The position numbers and the translations under genes are program-made. Positions 32,558 to 44,200 of a stretch of DNA of 52,569 bases are shown here, piece by piece (the stretch's first letter is position 1; each line of letters starts with the position of its first letter). Source of the stretch: a virus; IMG/VR virus record IMGVR_UViG_3300020445_001331, positions 1 to 52,569 of that record, one strand, 5' to 3'. The notes beneath the pieces were generated by a model that worked only from the letters and a program-made list of their open reading frames with translations, ran no database searches and was not told where the DNA came from.

Positions 32558-34581
32558 ATCGCTGTGTTCTCCCCTGCGTACATAATATAGTTAACAGTCA
32601 TGTACGGATTCATTATGTCTACTGCTGTACCTAATGCGTTGTTTGTTAGTACTCCACCTGATGTAGCATACGCCTGACCTTGGCCAGTTCCTGTTGGAGC
32701 GTCATATTGTATACCTTGTGGATCGTTTGGAACGCCACTAATATCTCTTATTGTGTAATATTGATCTCCACTTGGTCCTCTTAAATCGTGTTCGTGTTCT
32801 GGTAAGTTAGTAACTGCAAGACTTCTGTTCTGTTGTCCTTCAACTGAACCTATTGTGTCTGCCGCCGCTGATGTAACAACGTTAGCTGAACCACCGCCCA
32901 TGTTATCTTTACCTAATGCAAATCTACCTCTTAAATCAGGTAATGCAAATTTACCTGCCGCTACAAGTGATTGATCTTTAAAGTTGTAACCTATTACATT
33001 AAACAAGTTTTGATATTCTGCAATAGTAACTTCTTGTCCATAACATAATACCCAATCAGTTGGAGCAGTATCTCCACCATATGGAGTTATCATTCCAATT
33101 GGTAATGTAGGAATTGATTTAAACAAGTTAGTTCTTGAAATTTTATAAACGCCTGTGTCACCAGTAACTCTATTAACTAATATTTCATCTGAAGTTAATG
33201 AGCTTGATAATTCTGTTTTATTTGCAACAAAGCTATTTGAAATAGATGTTGTAAATGTTTTAGTACTTGCATCTTGTCCGTCAAATGTAAATGACGGTGC
33301 AGTTACATCACCATTCATTTGGAATGTTGTTGAACTTGCAAGTTTGTCTGTTGATCCAGAACGTCCTGAAACTGTTCCTGTAACGTTACCTGTTACGTTA
33401 CCTATAAAGTTTTGTGAATAAACATTTAACCATTGTTCGTTAGCTGTACCTAAATTACGTGCTGTATTTGAATTAGGAACAATGTTTTGTGTTGTTAATA
33501 GTCCTGCTATATTTGAATCACCGCCAACAAATAATTTTTTAGCAATACCAACACCACCTTTAGTAATAATACTACCTGTTGCTATTGTTGAAGCATCTGT
33601 TGTACCGTCAACTAATAAAGCACTATCAGTTTGAATATTACCTGAAACGTCTAATGCTTGGTCTGGACTTAAATTATTAATACCAACTTTAGAAGTTGAA
33701 TCAAATCTCATTACAGTAGTTGTTGTACCGTTGTTGTTAACTCTAATGTCAATGTTTGAACCTGAAGTATTATGTCCTATAATACCTGCTTGTCCTTCAA
33801 TGCCCATAGTTAACGTACTTGATGCACCAACAGTTATACCACCGTTATTTTTTACAGTTATAGGATACAAACTTTGTGAGTTTGCATCGTTACGCATAAA
33901 GTTAGAAGCCGCTACTGAAGTTCCTCCAACAACTAATGCTTCTGCCTTTTCTGCCGTACCGTAATATTTTCCTGCACCAGCACCTGTAATATCTGCTGAA
34001 CTTAAATTAAATCCTGGATTAATAGTTGTGAAACCTGTAATTGTTGTCTTAGGTGTAAACGCCGCCGTTGAATAAATTGCTAATGTCTTTGCACTAACTT
34101 CAACAACTAAACAAGTGTAACTAACATTGTTAGTTCCTACTATTGTATCTGCTTTAACACCTGTTGATAATCCATCACTGAATGACGGACCAACTAGCAC
34201 CCAACCTGAACCTGTGTATAAAAATAATTGTTGGTTATCAGTATCAACCCAAAGGTCACCTGTTACTGATTGTGCCGCACCTGGTTGTGTTGTTGCTTTC
34301 TTTAATCCTGATGCACTAATCCATGTAGTACCATCGTAAAGTTTTAATTGATCAACACCTGGTGTATTATCATACCACAGTTGTCCTTCAACTGGGTTAC
34401 CTGGTGCTGTACTATTTGTAAAATTCTCTAATAAGTGTAAAAAGTTTTCAGCAATGGCTGTTCCATAGGCAGTTGTATTTCTACCTGGTAGTGACAAAGA
34501 CGTTGTTTGGTTAAGTGTATTATCCTCAACCGTTATGCTACCTTTGTTAGCTAGGTCTGTATGGTTTACTGTATAAGCCAT
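32554..34581 (-). CDS. Short tail fibre-like protein with phage tail collar domain
   Basis: The 675-aa protein combines the shared N-terminal module (GRNTTAYGTAIAENFLHLLENF; GQLWYDNTP; GDLWVDTDNQQLFLYTG) with a long beta-rich shaft. From about residue 490 it has a phage tail collar domain: IGMITPYGGDTAPTDWVLCYGQ, FALPDLRGRFALGKDNMGG and the metal-binding-type NLPEHEHDL. T4 gp12 has such a domain, so this is a likely receptor-contacting fibre. It ends NPYMTVNYIMYAG, the usual C-terminal strand of collar proteins. The start follows TAATAA of the 204-aa gene. Confidence 0.88.
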   Translation of the reverse strand: MAYTVNHTDLANKGSITVEDNTLNQTTSLSLPGRNTTAYGTAIAENFLHLLENFTNSTAPGNPVEGQLWYDNTPGVDQLKLYDGTTWISASGLKKATTQPGAAQSVTGDLWVDTDNQQLFLYTGSGWVLVGPSFSDGLSTGVKADTIVGTNNVSYTCLVVEVSAKTLAIYSTAAFTPKTTITGFTTINPGFNLSSADITGAGAGKYYGTAEKAEALVVGGTSVAASNFMRNDANSQSLYPITVKNNGGITVGASSTLTMGIEGQAGIIGHNTSGSNIDIRVNNNGTTTTVMRFDSTSKVGINNLSPDQALDVSGNIQTDSALLVDGTTDASTIATGSIITKGGVGIAKKLFVGGDSNIAGLLTTQNIVPNSNTARNLGTANEQWLNVYSQNFIGNVTGNVTGTVSGRSGSTDKLASSTTFQMNGDVTAPSFTFDGQDASTKTFTTSISNSFVANKTELSSSLTSDEILVNRVTGDTGVYKISRTNLFKSIPTLPIGMITPYGGDTAPTDWVLCYGQEVTIAEYQNLFNVIGYNFKDQSLVAAGKFALPDLRGRFALGKDNMGGGSANVVTSAAADTIGSVEGQQNRSLAVTNLPEHEHDLRGPSGDQYYTIRDISGVPNDPQGIQYDAPTGTGQGQAYATSGGVLTNNALGTAVDIMNPYMTVNYIMYAGENTAI

Positions 34582-34584
34582 TTA

Positions 34585-35199
34585 TTACGCCTCGTTAAAA
34601 CCAGTTAAACTCTGTACTCTTACAGTATAGTCTATCTGAATTAGTCTGTTTAAACTTTTCTGTACCGGGTGGAATATAACGTGTGTTAGTAATCTACCTG
34701 TACCACTTGTTGCATAACTTACTAAACCTAACTCATCAAATACATACAAGCTGTTTGAACCTGTTGCATTATCTAAAGCATCTTGTCCACTTGGCTCACC
34801 ATAATCTAATAAGCAAGTAGCAACAATGTCTGTATAGTTTGTACCGCTAACGTGACGTGTTTCAATCTTATTTCTTGTAGGATCTGTGTTATTGATCGAA
34901 TTGTCATCTATTACTTTAGTGTAAGTTTGGTTGTACAAACTAGCATTTGTGCCTGTTGAGTTGGGTGAAAGGTATGTTATGATACCAGTTGGATCGACTG
35001 ATGTTCCACCATTACCAAAGTTCATGGAATATACCATTCCTTGCCCTTGGTTTGCTAAACTTTCTGCTAACGAAATACTCATGTTTTCGTAGTGTATAGC
35101 ATTACGTTTATCAACCAGAATTTCTCCGGTTTCCGGGTTATGTATCTTTATGTGTCCTTGCAAAAGAACTCCTGAATTATCTTTAAAATTGTCTATCAT
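34585..35199 (-). CDS. Virion structural protein (204 aa)
   Basis: The 204-aa protein starts with MIDNFKDNSGVLLQGHIKIH and contains VDKRNAIHYENMSISLAESL, a pattern I associate with structural proteins of T4-like marine phages. The rest is Ser/Thr/Gly-rich with beta strands (NRLIQIDYTVRVQSLTGF). It has no enzymatic motif. Its place between the giant protein and the collar fibre suggests a baseplate or fibre-attachment component, unproven. A GGAT leader and AATAAATA box precede it. Confidence 0.72.
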   Translation of the reverse strand: MIDNFKDNSGVLLQGHIKIHNPETGEILVDKRNAIHYENMSISLAESLANQGQGMVYSMNFGNGGTSVDPTGIITYLSPNSTGTNASLYNQTYTKVIDDNSINNTDPTRNKIETRHVSGTNYTDIVATCLLDYGEPSGQDALDNATGSNSLYVFDELGLVSYATSGTGRLLTHVIFHPVQKSLNRLIQIDYTVRVQSLTGFNEA

Positions 35200-35217
35200 A
35201 TTAATATCCTACAAGTG

Positions 35218-35225
35218 TATTTATT
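35218..35225 (-). promoter_or_regulatory. T4-type late promoter-like box
   Basis: Directly overlapping the stop of the giant gene the minus strand reads AATAAATAC, one mismatch from TATAAATA, about 18 nt before the ATG at 35199. It resembles the boxes at 30730-30737 and 19911-19918. Confidence 0.35.
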
Positions 35226-38200
35226 TAGGTAGCGCCACCTCTTTGTTCCTTAAGAACCGTCCAATGTCATTTTCTTGTAATCTCAATGGAGTTCCTGGGT
35301 CAGTCCACTTCTTACCTATGCGTCTAACCACTGTTATCTTGGTGTTAATCGCCGGTGTATCTGTTAGTGTTACTACTGGATTTACTCCATCAACACTAAA
35401 TTCTGCTGGTAATGTAGAATCTCCCTCTGGACTGTCCAAATCAGTGCTTGGATTGAAGGAACTTATCGCATTTTTGCGTAATCTACGTCCACCTACAAAA
35501 ATTTCAAATTCATTTACGTTATTCGGTGTAAAGTCTACAGTAACAGCTTTAGTTGAGCCATCTGCTGTAAACGTCTGTGTTCTAGTTTCGTCTTTATAAG
35601 GTACAGTTTGATATACACTCTGATCTAATACTTGCACTCCTGCTTTATGTATTGTTTTGATACCTGTTCCTAGTGTACCTCTACGCAACTGTCTAATTGC
35701 ACCATCTTCTTTTAAGAAATATTCAATACGTTCTCCTCCTATAAAGAGTATACCTGGAATTCCTTTAGCTCTATTTGGCTCAGGCAAAGTATCTACGTTT
35801 GTTATAAAGATTTTAGTATCGTACCAGTTTAAGTTTTCTGCAAGTGTGTATTCCACATTATCACCTAAACGTTTAAAGTGTGTTCTGTTCAACATATCTT
35901 TAAACTGTCTATAACCAAACTTACCAGTAATTGTGCTATTTGAGAAATGTATTAGCTCTAGGCTATCATTTGTTGCAACATCTACTACCATTCTAATTGA
36001 CTGTTTATCATCTTGTAAGTAGTAATCAATACTTGGAGTTAATAATGCTCCGTTTTTAGTAATCCAAACGTATTCAGCATCTATGGCCGCTTTACGTAAT
36101 TTAATAATTCCTTTTGTAAGCTGGTGGTATTCAGTATAATTATCTGTACCAACTGTAATTGGGTTTCTTGTAACTATGTCTAAGTTTTCTCTTTCAATTT
36201 TTCTAACATCATGATTAGTTAATTGATAAACTGTTACACTTTCATTAAGTGCTGGAGGAGTAGTTAAGTAAACTTTATCTGGAGTTTCTACCCATAAGCC
36301 ATTACCACCTAAGTAACCAAATGCATATTCGCCATTGTTAATTACATAAACATCTAACACATCACCGTCAACACCTACATCTGAAAATAGTTGTATCTCT
36401 GCATTAAAGGTATCCCAGTTCCAAGACTTAGAAATAAACACTTCTGTTCCATTTAGGAATGCTCTTACTTCGTTACCACCAACACCAGCTTGAGTAATTT
36501 GATAATCTCTTAACTTGTAATTTCTAGTTGCTGTTTTAACATTAAACGATTGATTGTATCCTGCATTTAAAATTTTGTTTCCAACTTTAACAATTACATT
36601 ATGCTCTAATGGTTTTTGATTTAATGGAGTTTGTGCAAGTGTAAAGTTATCAGTAGTACCGTCACCTGTAAATGTATCTGTTGCAATTTGTGAGAATGAT
36701 TTAGCGGCACTATCAAATATTGCATATTGTATTACAGCATTGTTATCAGGAGCAGTACCTATTTTAAATACACATAAACCTTTTCCTACATTATAAGTTG
36801 CATCTGTTTCTGCCATATCAACGTTTACAGTTTTTCCATCAACTGTTAAGAAGAAACTTAAAGTAGATTTGTATTTGATTGATGTAACATATAATGAAGT
36901 TGAACCGTCACCTATAAATTGATCAACATCTAATATATGCTCACCATTATTACTCATTGTAATAATATGTACTTGTTGCTGATCTCCAGGAGCAGTTGTT
37001 AATTTAATTTTTTTGTTTTGATAGTCTACAGTAAATTGTGTATCAGATAAAACTGTGCCATGTACTTTTACCCATACATCTTTTTGACTCATTGGTACAT
37101 AATTAACATCAAAGTCTTTATTACTTCCGTCACCTAAATAATTGTAACTATGCAATACACTAGAACCATCTCCAGTTCTTTCATAAACTTTAATATCAAG
37201 TGTATCTAATACTTGTCCTGGAACAAGTTCTTCAGGTCCTTTTGAAGTTAGTGGTGTAACAAAACTGTCACCGTCAACAACAATCTCTTCTGCATTAATT
37301 CCTCTTGCAGTTGAGTATGCCATATCGCCACCTTGTAATAATGTATCGTATCCATCTGGATCTGGAATAAATGAACCATCGCTTGATGCTTTTCTAATTA
37401 CTATAACATCATTTGCTACTGTCGGAATTTTAGTTTCGTCTAGTGTAATTGTACTTTGTCCTGCTCCAGTAATACTTTCCATTACTGCATTTGTATTTGT
37501 TAATACTGTACTTCCATCATAGTCTGGATCATCTACTCTTACACCGTTTTTGTAAACATTATAAACTATTCCTGCTTCTAATGGTTTAGCTAACGTGAAT
37601 ACATTTGTACTTCCGTCTAAAGTAAAGACTTCATCTTCGTAAGTATTATCGTATGTGTCCCAAGTAGTAGTGTAGTAAGGTTCACTTGACCAACCTGTAC
37701 CTGAACCAAACGTGAAACTCTTAACTTCAATTCCACCATAGTCAACACCGTCCATTACTTGTGAAACATCATTTCCTAACATACCTGTTGTTGGACTATA
37801 GAATAAATTAATTCTATCTTGTGCTTGTAGCATAGTAATAGATTTAGAATACTTAACAACAATCGTTGCACCTGTTATTGGAGGTTCGTTAAATGTTATA
37901 AGTCCTCTTTGTCTTGTGTATGACTTATCTGTGTAATCTTTATTATCAGTTGTATATTCACTTTGTAGTGATTCAATACCGTTTACTGTAATTTCAATTT
38001 GTGTAGTTCTTAAATCCATTGGATACTTAAGATCAAATGTTGTTTGACTACCTGTACCAGTAAAGTTTTCTGTTTGTGTTAATGTAGTAATTAAGAACGT
38101 ACCTGTTGTTCTATCAAACTTGGAAATATGATGTATGCTTCTTACTTTACTATTACCTATTTGTGCTGTTATTCTAGCCGCAGTAGAACCTGTTGACTGT

Positions 38201-41200
38201 GTACCTTCAATAGTTATAGTTGGAGCAGATAAGTATCCGCTACCTGGATTAGTAATTGTTATATATTTTATAGATCCACCACTACCAAGTGTAGCTGTTG
38301 CTTTAGCACCAGTTCCGCCACCGCCACTAAATTTAACTTGTGGTACTTCTAAATATCCTGTTCCACCAGTTTTAATATTAGCTTTAGTAACTTCAAAGCC
38401 AACATTGTTAGCCCAGTACTTGTTAGGATAAGTTGTAATAGTTGCATCTTGTCCGTAAATTAAATCGTCTTTAACTTTTAAACTTGCAGGAACAATTTTA
38501 CCAGCATCAACACTATAAGCTGGTGGCATATCAAAGTCTGTTACACCAGTATTAGTTGGATCTGTTTTTGTGTACGAACTTATATACTCTCTAAGTTTTG
38601 CTTTATAAGGTTTAGCTTCTTCAACAAATTTTTCATAACTAGGTAAGCTATCGTTTTGGAAAGTAATTTTTTGTGTTAAATCACCTGCATTGTGTCTAGC
38701 TTTTAAGAAACTAGTTTTAAATGCCCAATCAACGTTTGGTTGTTCTGCAAACGCATAACGCATACTTGAGAAGAATAAGTTATTATATTCAACAGCAAGA
38801 TCGTTAATGAAAATATGATCTCTTAAACCTGTTAATATATTTCTTAATTCAATAGTAGGTTGATCGTCATAGAATGAAGTATCATAACTTAATCCATCAT
38901 ATCCAATATTACTATTTGCTGGATTGTACAATGATGTTTTTAAGTTTATAGTTCCGTTCTCTCTACCTACTGTTTTATATTTTGTAGTATAGTCTGTACC
39001 GTCATTACTAATTTTTTCTAGTAATAACCAACCACCTGATCCAATAGTAGATATTTTAACTATATCTCCTACGTCATCATTTAATCCTTCTAACTGATAA
39101 GAGTAATCAATTAAGTAATCTGTTTCTGTAAATTCACTATAACCTGTGTCATACCAATCAGTATAATTCCACCAAGTAGTTGTATCGTAACTTGAACTTG
39201 AAGTTCTTTCCCAAAGTTTAGTTGAACTATTGTAGGCATATATTGCCCATTTACTATTAACTGTTTCATCTACAGTAACTAATACACTATATCTTCTTAC
39301 TTCTAAACCAGTTGTACTTGCATATCCTGAACCTGAATTTTTAACAGTTGCATTAGTAATAGTACCTGCTGAACTCATTGTTAATATAAGTTCTGCTCCG
39401 CTACCTGCTCCGTAATTTTTAAATTCGTAAGTTGGAACAGTTACATAACCTTTACCGCCATTAGTAACATCAACTCTTGTAAGTTTTCCGTTAACAAATA
39501 CAGGAGTTAGTACTGCTGGAATAACATTAGATACACCAACAAAGTTTAATTCTGCATTAGTTGTTACTGACTTATCAAACTTTTTACCTAGCAACGTTGG
39601 AGTTGCATCTTTACTTAAGAAGTTTGATAAATTGTATTCATCAACAATTAAGTTTTTCTTTAATACATCGTTAGCTCTTTCAACAACTTGTTTTAGAGCC
39701 TCTACACGATTTTTAAACATACCTTGTCTTGGTCTATCTAAAATACCGTATCTTTGTTTATCACTTAATATAGGATCTGGAACTTGTCTGTCATTTGTAT
39801 CAACACCTATTAAACTATCGTACCATTTACGTTCTAGTTCTGCGTTAGGTTTACTTGTACCTAATCCTTCAGACATAATCTGATATTGATTATGAATATT
39901 AATATCTTTATTATCTATTTTCCAATAACGGAAGTTAATTGCATTTTCTGATCCACTTACAAGTGATTGACAGTTATATAATCCAAATCTATCATTTGAA
40001 TACATAGCAACAAATCTTTGTCCTTGTGCCGCAGGATCACTAATTAATTGTGAAACGTCATACGCAGAAGCATTTCTCCATTCTACGTTTGGAATAATTT
40101 TAGTATTTTTAACCCAATAGTAAAACTTGTTAAAGAAGCCTTTCGATACAGTATCGTATTTCTGTATTTGTACATAAGTGTTTACATCTTTAGCTGTACC
40201 ACTAATACCGTCAACAAGTCCTTCTTCTGTATCTGCTATTGCGTTCCATTGAGTAGGTGTAAGTTTTGTTTCAACCCATTCGTAAATATCTATTGACGCA
40301 CCTGTAAATAATTTGTTCCAGTTTGCTGTATTGTAAATTATGTTTCCTTGATAAGGATTTACAAATTTAGCTGTACTTAAATCCCACCATAGTCTACCAA
40401 CATTAGTAACGTCCCAATAGTTTTCTGGATCAATTACTGTTGATGGAGAAGCTGTTCCGTTTGTGTAAACAGCAGGATCGTAATGTGTTTTATAAGTTAA
40501 TTCTTCTTCAGCCGCACCTGCAATTTTTCCTTGTATAGGATCAATGTAGTCTATTGTTTGTGCAACAGGATTAGAAGTTATATTGTAAATGAACACACCT
40601 CTAAATTTATCTAAATCAACTTGTTCTATTGGAGTACGTAATTCTTTCCAAGGACTAGTATCTCTAGTTCTCTTATAATCTAATAGTGTTCCAATGTAGT
40701 TGTTATCTGTAACAGAAAGTTCTGGCATTGGTACATACACGTGGTTTTCGTTAAACAGTAAGTACTCGCCGAATCTTTCAGTTGAAGCATTTTTGTAATT
40801 AAACTTCTCTGCATATAATAATTTGTTTTTAACTTTCTGATACATAAACACTTGACCACTATCTGCATTAACACTTTCAAACTGTGTTAAGTTATTGTCA
40901 AATGTAGTTGTAAGGTTATCATAAGTTGTACTAGTTACAAGGTCACCACCTTTAGAACTTACAATTAAGTCATTACCTTCAAAGTCTAGTGATGCTCCAA
41001 ATCTTTCTGCAACATCATTTTCTGGACTATAAAGAGTTTGCGTAACTGTAAATGTTCCAGCAGTACTTGTATAAATGTAAACTTTACCATTGTCGTTTGA
41101 TCTATCATCTGCTAAAGGAGCCCCAACGGCTAACATATCTCCGTCATCATTTAAGCTAACTGAAGAACCGTATCCAACGCCTATCTTAGGAGCACTAATC

Positions 41201-44200
41201 ATTTGTGATAATTCATAATGCCCATTGTTTAATCTGTAAATTATAACGTAAGGATCACTATTATTAAAGTCTGCCACAGTTGCAATTACTTCTGCACTCT
41301 TACTAATACAGAATGGGTGTGCATACTGTATTAATGCTGACTTATCAAACGTACTATCATCATTAACATCTAAACTAGAATCATTTGGAATATATCCTAT
41401 GTAATCTATATGAGAAGTTAATGCTGTCCAGTAAGCTATATCCCAAGCACCTGGTGTTAAATTAGTTTTTGCTTTATAAAATGCACCTAAGTATAATACA
41501 ATATCATTTGTGTAATAAGTTAATGTAACATCAAATGCACCTTTAAAGTTTATGTTTTTACTTCTAGCCCACTCGTAAACTGTGCCGTCAGCATCAGTAC
41601 CATGGTTAATAAAGTGTATTCTACCACTGTTAGAAGTAGATGCATTTCCTGGAGCACTTACAAACAATCTATAAAAACTATCTAGTGTACTAGACTTATG
41701 AAGTTCTATTTGAGTACCTAAATATCTATTTGATTCTCTTTGTGGGTTAGTGTAACCAAATTGGAAACTAAACAATCCTGAACCCATTTTTTCATAAACA
41801 AAATATGCACCTTCATTAGTGTATGCACTTGCTGAACCATCTGCATCTGCCTTAATTGCTGAAACTTGTTGCCAGTCTTTATTAAGTGGATTAGGATAGT
41901 TAGGTGTTCTAGCTATACCACTTACTGTTCTGTTATTATGAATATTAATTTCAATTTCGTTTTTAAATGTAGGTGATGTTACAGGCAACATAGTTGAGTC
42001 AGTAAATCTAACAACAACTAATTTACCAGTTGTTGCACTTGACATATCTGAAGCATCTAATCTTCCTGATAATCTATCAATACCTGCACTTACTCCATTT
42101 TTAATTGCAATAGTACTAGTATCACTATTAGTATGACCAAACTTAAATGTTCCTGTTCTATTTTTAACATACAATCTACAATCTAATAATTGTTCTTGTA
42201 AGTAAATAACTTCTGCTTCTGCATTAGAAAGTTGGTCTACAATAACATCTCCTATTTGTGGAATATAAGGATCACCATTATTATCAAAGTTTGTAAATGT
42301 TACATCAACGTAACCGTCCCATAAATCAAATACATTATGTCCACCTACTTGATTTGTATATGCTGTATCTATTCCTAACGTTGCTGGATCATAAACAGTA
42401 CCTAAACTATTTCTAATTTTATTAACGTGCATTTTGAAGTTATCGCCATTAGTTAAAGTATCTGTCCAAGCCTTGTTACCTCTAAAGAACCAGTAAGGAC
42501 TTAAATCAGGCATTCCTTGTTTATTGTAGAAACTTAAATGTCCTATCTTACCACCCATTGTTGGATCAGTAACTTGATTCAACGCATAAACATCGTCCAT
42601 TGTATTGTAATAAACTTCAGGTGTTTTACTTTCGTTTTGTGTAATAATATCCTGTACTACAAACTGTGGAGTTGTAACTTCTTTAGTAGATGAAGTAAAA
42701 CTAGTTAAACCAGTAATTTTCCACCAACCACCAAAGTCACTTGCTCTGTTTAAAGGATTAACTGCAACATAAGTTCCCATTGCAAGTGTTCCAAGCATAG
42801 CTGAACCACTATCACTAAACGTACCGTTAGCATCTCTAACATAAACAGTTGCTTGGTTTACGTTTGCAACATGAATATAATCTACTGTACCTAATCCTGT
42901 ATCTGTTGAAAGTATATCTCCAACATTAGGAGTTCTTAATAAGTTGTCGAAGTAAAGTATTGCATCAATTTTACCTGCAATAGTTTTACTTCCATCAAAC
43001 TGTGCCACACCTGGGCCGTTACTACCAAATGGTAATATTCCGTTTGGATAATTCTGTGAATACTGTTTCCAGTTTAATACAAGTGTATCACCAACTGCTG
43101 ATCCTTCAAATTGAGCCACTGGTGCTCTAATTAACATATGATCAGTTGGAACGTTAAAGTTATAATTTCCTCTTATAGCATAAACAACTTCTGGATATGC
43201 TGAGCCATTCCAAGACGCTTCAGCTATTGTGGCTGTGTCATAAAAACTATCAAATGTTAATGTACCTTGTGCCGCCGATATAGGAAATAGAGCTTCCCAG
43301 AAGTTTTCTTGATAGTTTACAATATCATCTTTAGCATAACTTACGTTACCTGTAAAGTTTCCAGCAAATTTAGTTTTTAAATTACTAGCCTGTGGAGCAC
43401 CTACAACTAACCACTTATCATCTCTTGATAATGCTAGTCCTGTTCCAAACTTACCATCTCCTGTGTATAAGCCTGTTGGAGCTTCAATTGTTTGTGCGTG
43501 AAGATATTGTCCTGTATCACTTGATCTACTATAAACATAAACTTTGTTTGATTCACTTGCACCAACAATTAGTGTTACGTTTCTTTCATCACAAGCAATT
43601 ACTTTACCAAAGTTTGTACTTGCATCACCTGTTTCAACGTTTGAAATAACTTGATGTTGTGAGTGTGTTGGATTATTTTGTAATACTATCCAACGACTGT
43701 TACTGTCATCATCAATCCAAATGTTTTCGCCTACTTTAAGTTGATCATTAATTAATCTTGTGTTAGCATCTTCTAGTGATGCAACTCTAGATGATATAAA
43801 GTTAGTAACAAATCCAAAGTTAGCTGATTGATCTTGTGCTTCTTCTAAGTCTGGTGTTACACCATTTGCATAACAAACAATAGTTCCTAGAACACATTCT
43901 TTTACTTTATAAAACTTCTCGGCATCAGGGGCATCAATAACACCTATAATATCATTAGGAACAAATGTTGCTTGTTGACCTGCTTTTAAATTAAATGTAG
44001 TTGTACCAGCTTCAGTATCTGAACTAATAGATTTAACTTGGAAGTCTGTACGTGTGTATTTTAATACGTCCCAACTTAAAGATGCTTTACTTGTACCAGT
44101 CCATATATAATCACCAATGTTATAATCAGTTAAAGTTAATGCTAATATGTCATCATACTTTGCTACTTGCGTCTTAACATCTGCTGAATTAACATAACCA

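Noticed and set aside
43392-43649. Open frames opposite the giant gene and other virion genes, for example 29624-30085, 31395-31709, 43392-43649 and 46428-46628
   Set aside because: They are low-complexity antisense translations (Leu/Ser/His-rich or Pro/Val-rich) inside well-supported genes, without ribosome binding sites.
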